Assembly: GCF_949628265.1 (NCBI RefSeq)
Contig: NC_088787.1
Span: forward strand, 11,460,501 to 11,524,500
Reading direction: 5' to 3'
DNA from: Cloeon dipterum
Lineage: Eukaryota; Arthropoda; Insecta; Ephemeroptera; Baetidae
Length of the DNA: 64,000 nucleotides
Shown: piece by piece, positions 61,179 to 64,000 of the stretch
How positions within the stretch are numbered: the first letter of the stretch is position 1
Layout: every line of letters begins with the position of its first letter
The notes under the pieces: generated by a model
The model's database searches: none
The model's input: the letters and a program-made list of their open reading frames with translations, nothing else
What the model was told of the DNA's origin: nothing
Translations under genes and position numbers: made by a program

Positions 61179-61504
61179 GCCACTGTGGGTTCTTCACTTA
61201 ATATTCTTTCTTTTGACGCACTTAAAACCAAAATCAGTCCAGCCATTCGCCGCAGAATCGTCGGAAAAGATTTTTATTTCAATAAGTAATAGTTTTTCAC
61301 GATTCTACGGCGATTGGCTTAACCGATTTTGGTTTTCAGCTCGTCAAAAGAAAGCATATTAAGTGAAGAATGCACAGTAGCTAGATTGAGTCTGACATCA
61401 CAGCGTAAGTGACCTAAAATTAAATTTATTACTTAAGTATACGGTGGCGCCATCTGTTGGCGGCTTCAAAGTTCGAACGCTAAGATTTATACAACTGGTC
61501 AATT
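61179..61504. mobile_element. Foldback/MITE-like element, copy 2 (left end missing)
   Basis: It shares with copy 1 (12939-13381) the blocks GTGGGTTCTTCACTTA, AACCAAAATCAGTCCA, CGATTTTGGTTTTCAGC, AGTGAAGAATGCACAGT and GTATACGGTGGCGCCATCT, in the same order and orientation. The inner palindrome and right outer arm are present; the left outer arm is absent. The right-end CTCF-like motif differs from the consensus at one position. Confidence 0.75.
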
Positions 61505-62054
61505 GCACTATTTTGTGGTAGCAATTATTGAATTAAATTATTAAAAATCCGTAACGATTTTTATTCAAACAGACATTTTATCAGACAACAAAGCCAAAAA
61601 ATCATTTTCATAGGTTAAAAGACTTCAATCGTTCGAGATGGCCTTTTTTACATTTTTTTAGTTGTTTTCTTGCGGGTGAAATTGGAATATCAGCTTCATT
61701 TTAACACCGGTAAAAAAATGTTCATTTGGATGGAGCATTGTGTAGTATGTATGTATTTCGCTCTCAGTTTTATCGAGAAGAAAACGAAACGTACGTCTGT
61801 TATATGAGTGATGTGTGAAGCAGAGTGTCCGAAACTGGAAATAATTAAAATGCGTGCGTGCCATGGGAAAAAGGCATGAGCGGAACAAAAGAGTTTGAGA
61901 TATGAAATGCATAATGCATATGCGGACGCAGGTGGAGCACTTGGCTTATTACGTCTCGAATGAAATCTCGGCCACACAATGGAATGCGCGCGGCGACGGC
62001 GGATAAACAAAACTTCAATTCCGACTTGAGCCGTTTTCCTTGGGTTTCGTGTCA

Positions 62055-62070
62055 CACACACACACACACC
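62055..62070. repeat. (CA)n microsatellite
   Basis: Short CA dinucleotide run. Confidence 0.7.
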
Positions 62071-62106
62071 TGCCTGCGATTGTCTCGCTCGTTCGAAAAA
62101 TATTCA

Positions 62107-62124
62107 TATAATAATAATAATAAT
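62107..62124. repeat. (ATA)n microsatellite
   Basis: Six tandem ATA units. Confidence 0.7.
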
Positions 62125-64000
62125 GGCGAGTACGTGCCAAGGGTGCATATAATGACATTCCGAAATGATAATGCCTGTCGACTCTGCGCTCGAAGGATGA
62201 GCTCTTTTTACTTGTTTGCGTCGCGGCCAAGGATTTCCGAATGAATAACCAGTCGTAATCTGATATCAGCAATCAAAGCGGGAATTAAAATAGGATTTAG
62301 ACGTACGTCATATTATGTTTATTAGTTTGTTAATAAATAAAAATATTGCTACGTAAATAAAAAAAGAGTAAGTACACATTAAAGCAAGTAGTTTTTGTAA
62401 ACAAAAATAAAATGAAATTTATTTTTAAAAATCATGTTATATAAACAAATTTTATAAGATTATATACGGATTAAAATTTTAATTTTACTAGAGATTCTTT
62501 ATAAATTGTTTATTAAATTTGTAAAATTCAAGCTATAACAATTAATCAAATTGTTACATTAAATTTATTTTCTTAATTTTTTTTAAACAACTGCCGCATG
62601 AATTTTCCAGGAAATGGAATAAAATATTAAAAATTTGTGAATACTTGATTCTTTTGGTTTCCTGAGTGTGTAGGATAAATTAGATAAGAAATTAATTATA
62701 TTTTGTCCAATGGACTCAACCAAATTTAAATTACGATTAAATTGAACACAATTTAAAAAAACTCGTTCACAACGTTGACAAACAAAGAAATTGTTCAAAA
62801 GAAGAAATCCCTAGAAAATCCGATAATAACCAGACATATAATAACGTAAAATCTATTAATTAATAAAATTAGTGTTGAGCACTCATTTGCCTCTATTAAT
62901 TTATCATTATTAATTTCCCTTCAATAAAGAAACGATGCCAGCCTGATTCGCCTGGAAATCAAACTATCCAGGCCAAAATTAATACTCGATCTCGAAATTA
63001 CAACCGCCTATAATAAAGCTGCTGCACCCGTTAAATGCACGCGCTGCTTTTGATTTCACCGCGCGGCGCTTCGGTGCAATTACGACCAAACTAGACCGAA
63101 AAAGCAAAAACAAGAGGCTGCATAATAAATGGTTTCTAATGAATGCGTGGCCTGCTTCATGCCAATGATTGATTGCACGCTCGGCTGGGCGCAAAAAAGA
63201 CGAGAAATGAGAATGTCCGCGAGCCATCGGGTGACCCTGTTTAATTGTTGCAGCCGGGTGACGTCATCACCTTTGTCAGCACGACTCGGCAGAAAGGCGT
63301 CTGTCGGAAAATCGGCTAATTCGCATTTAAACCTTGCTGCCGGTGGCTTTTTTGCATCAACTCGTGGACACAATGAAAGCAATTGTGCCGCTTCTGTCGC
63401 AAGGGAAAAGCCGATGAAAGTTTCGGCAATTAGCCTTTTGCTTAATGGACATCAGCTGTCGACAGGTGACATTTTTGTGGTTGCTAACATGCGCAAATAA
63501 TTTAATTTTTATGTTTAATTGCAACTTTCTGTCATTCGCAGAAACCAGCGGAGAGTTAATCAGATTTCTCTTCATTTTTTGCGTTTGAATTAAAAGCTCG
63601 CTGAAATGAAAGAATTTGGCGAATTCCATCCCTTTGAAAATGTCTGATGTTGAAGAAGAAATTAATACGAATGATTTTCAAATGCAGGTTGATGATTCGG
63701 ATTTTTCTTTTAAGGACTTTGAATTTTAGAAAATCAATAACTGATTTTTTCTGGCCTTCGAATCGTCACTGGATAATTTAATGAGCATTGTGCACAAATA
63801 AAAACGTAAAAACAATCGAAATTAGTGAATATTTGAGGCGAATTGCAAGATTTTGAATAATTAAAGCAAATTTGCCTTAATTCTAAATTTCCTGGTAAAC
63901 GTTCAGCCTAAAAATATTATATTGTTTTCCAGCGTTGAAATTGTCCCTAAAATTTGTTAAACACTTTGATTATTTTTGTTGTTTTTGCAACTTCGTCGTA

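Larger units (their letters stand above)
54542..64000 (+). other. Intron of the PTB gene, 3' end not in the window
   Basis: At least 9.4 kb of intron follows the donor at 54542. GC-richer islands occur at about 55640-56780, 57740-58420, 58970-59720, 60280-61000, 61690-62280 and 62930-63440. No exon with family similarity was found. Contains one foldback-element copy and simple repeats. Confidence 0.5.

Overview
This is an animal nuclear genome window, most likely from a non-dipteran insect. The genes are intron-rich with GT-AG splicing and many short introns (about 50-300 bp). Noncoding DNA is AT-rich and exons are GC-rich. A clear Wnt11 gene is present; I recall this Wnt subfamily being absent from Drosophila. 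The species cannot be fixed from sequence alone. Exon coordinates come from manual splice reconstruction, checked by reading-frame closure and by comparison with family sequences known from memory; no database search was run.

Layout: (1) 270-1619, a broken leucine-rich-repeat-like gene. (2) 2780-19617, Wnt11 on + (five coding exons, last intron 10.2 kb). Its introns hold two foldback or terminal-inverted-repeat elements. (3) 19967-27860, UDP-glucose:glycoprotein glucosyltransferase on - (20 exons, 1585 aa, ending HSEL), tail-to-tail with Wnt11. (4) 28448-35074, DNA polymerase alpha catalytic subunit on + (22 exons, 1455 aa), head-to-head with UGGT across a 587-bp interval carrying two E2F-type sites. 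(5) 35203-38397, a DZIP1/Iguana-family ciliary zinc-finger coiled-coil protein on - (16 exons, 740 aa), whose 3' end probably overlaps that of POLA1. (6) 38828-41770, a methionine-R-sulfoxide reductase B on + with two alternative starts (mitochondrial and cytosolic) and an in-frame alternative acceptor, head-to-head with DZIP1. (7) 41771-64000, mostly noncoding, with the first coding exon of a PTB/PID-domain gene at 53602-54541 whose remaining exons lie beyond the window. This part alternates AT-rich stretches with GC/CpG-richer islands, as in the regulatory surroundings of a developmentally controlled gene.

The genes do not form a pathway. They are unrelated housekeeping genes (ER folding quality control, DNA replication, protein repair), a cilium gene and a signalling ligand, packed in alternating orientation so that neighbours share promoters or 3' ends. 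The least explained items are a two-copy foldback family carrying a CTCF-like motif at one end, and a 1.5-kb element with perfect 50-bp terminal inverted repeats, subterminal repeat arrays and an internal long hairpin.
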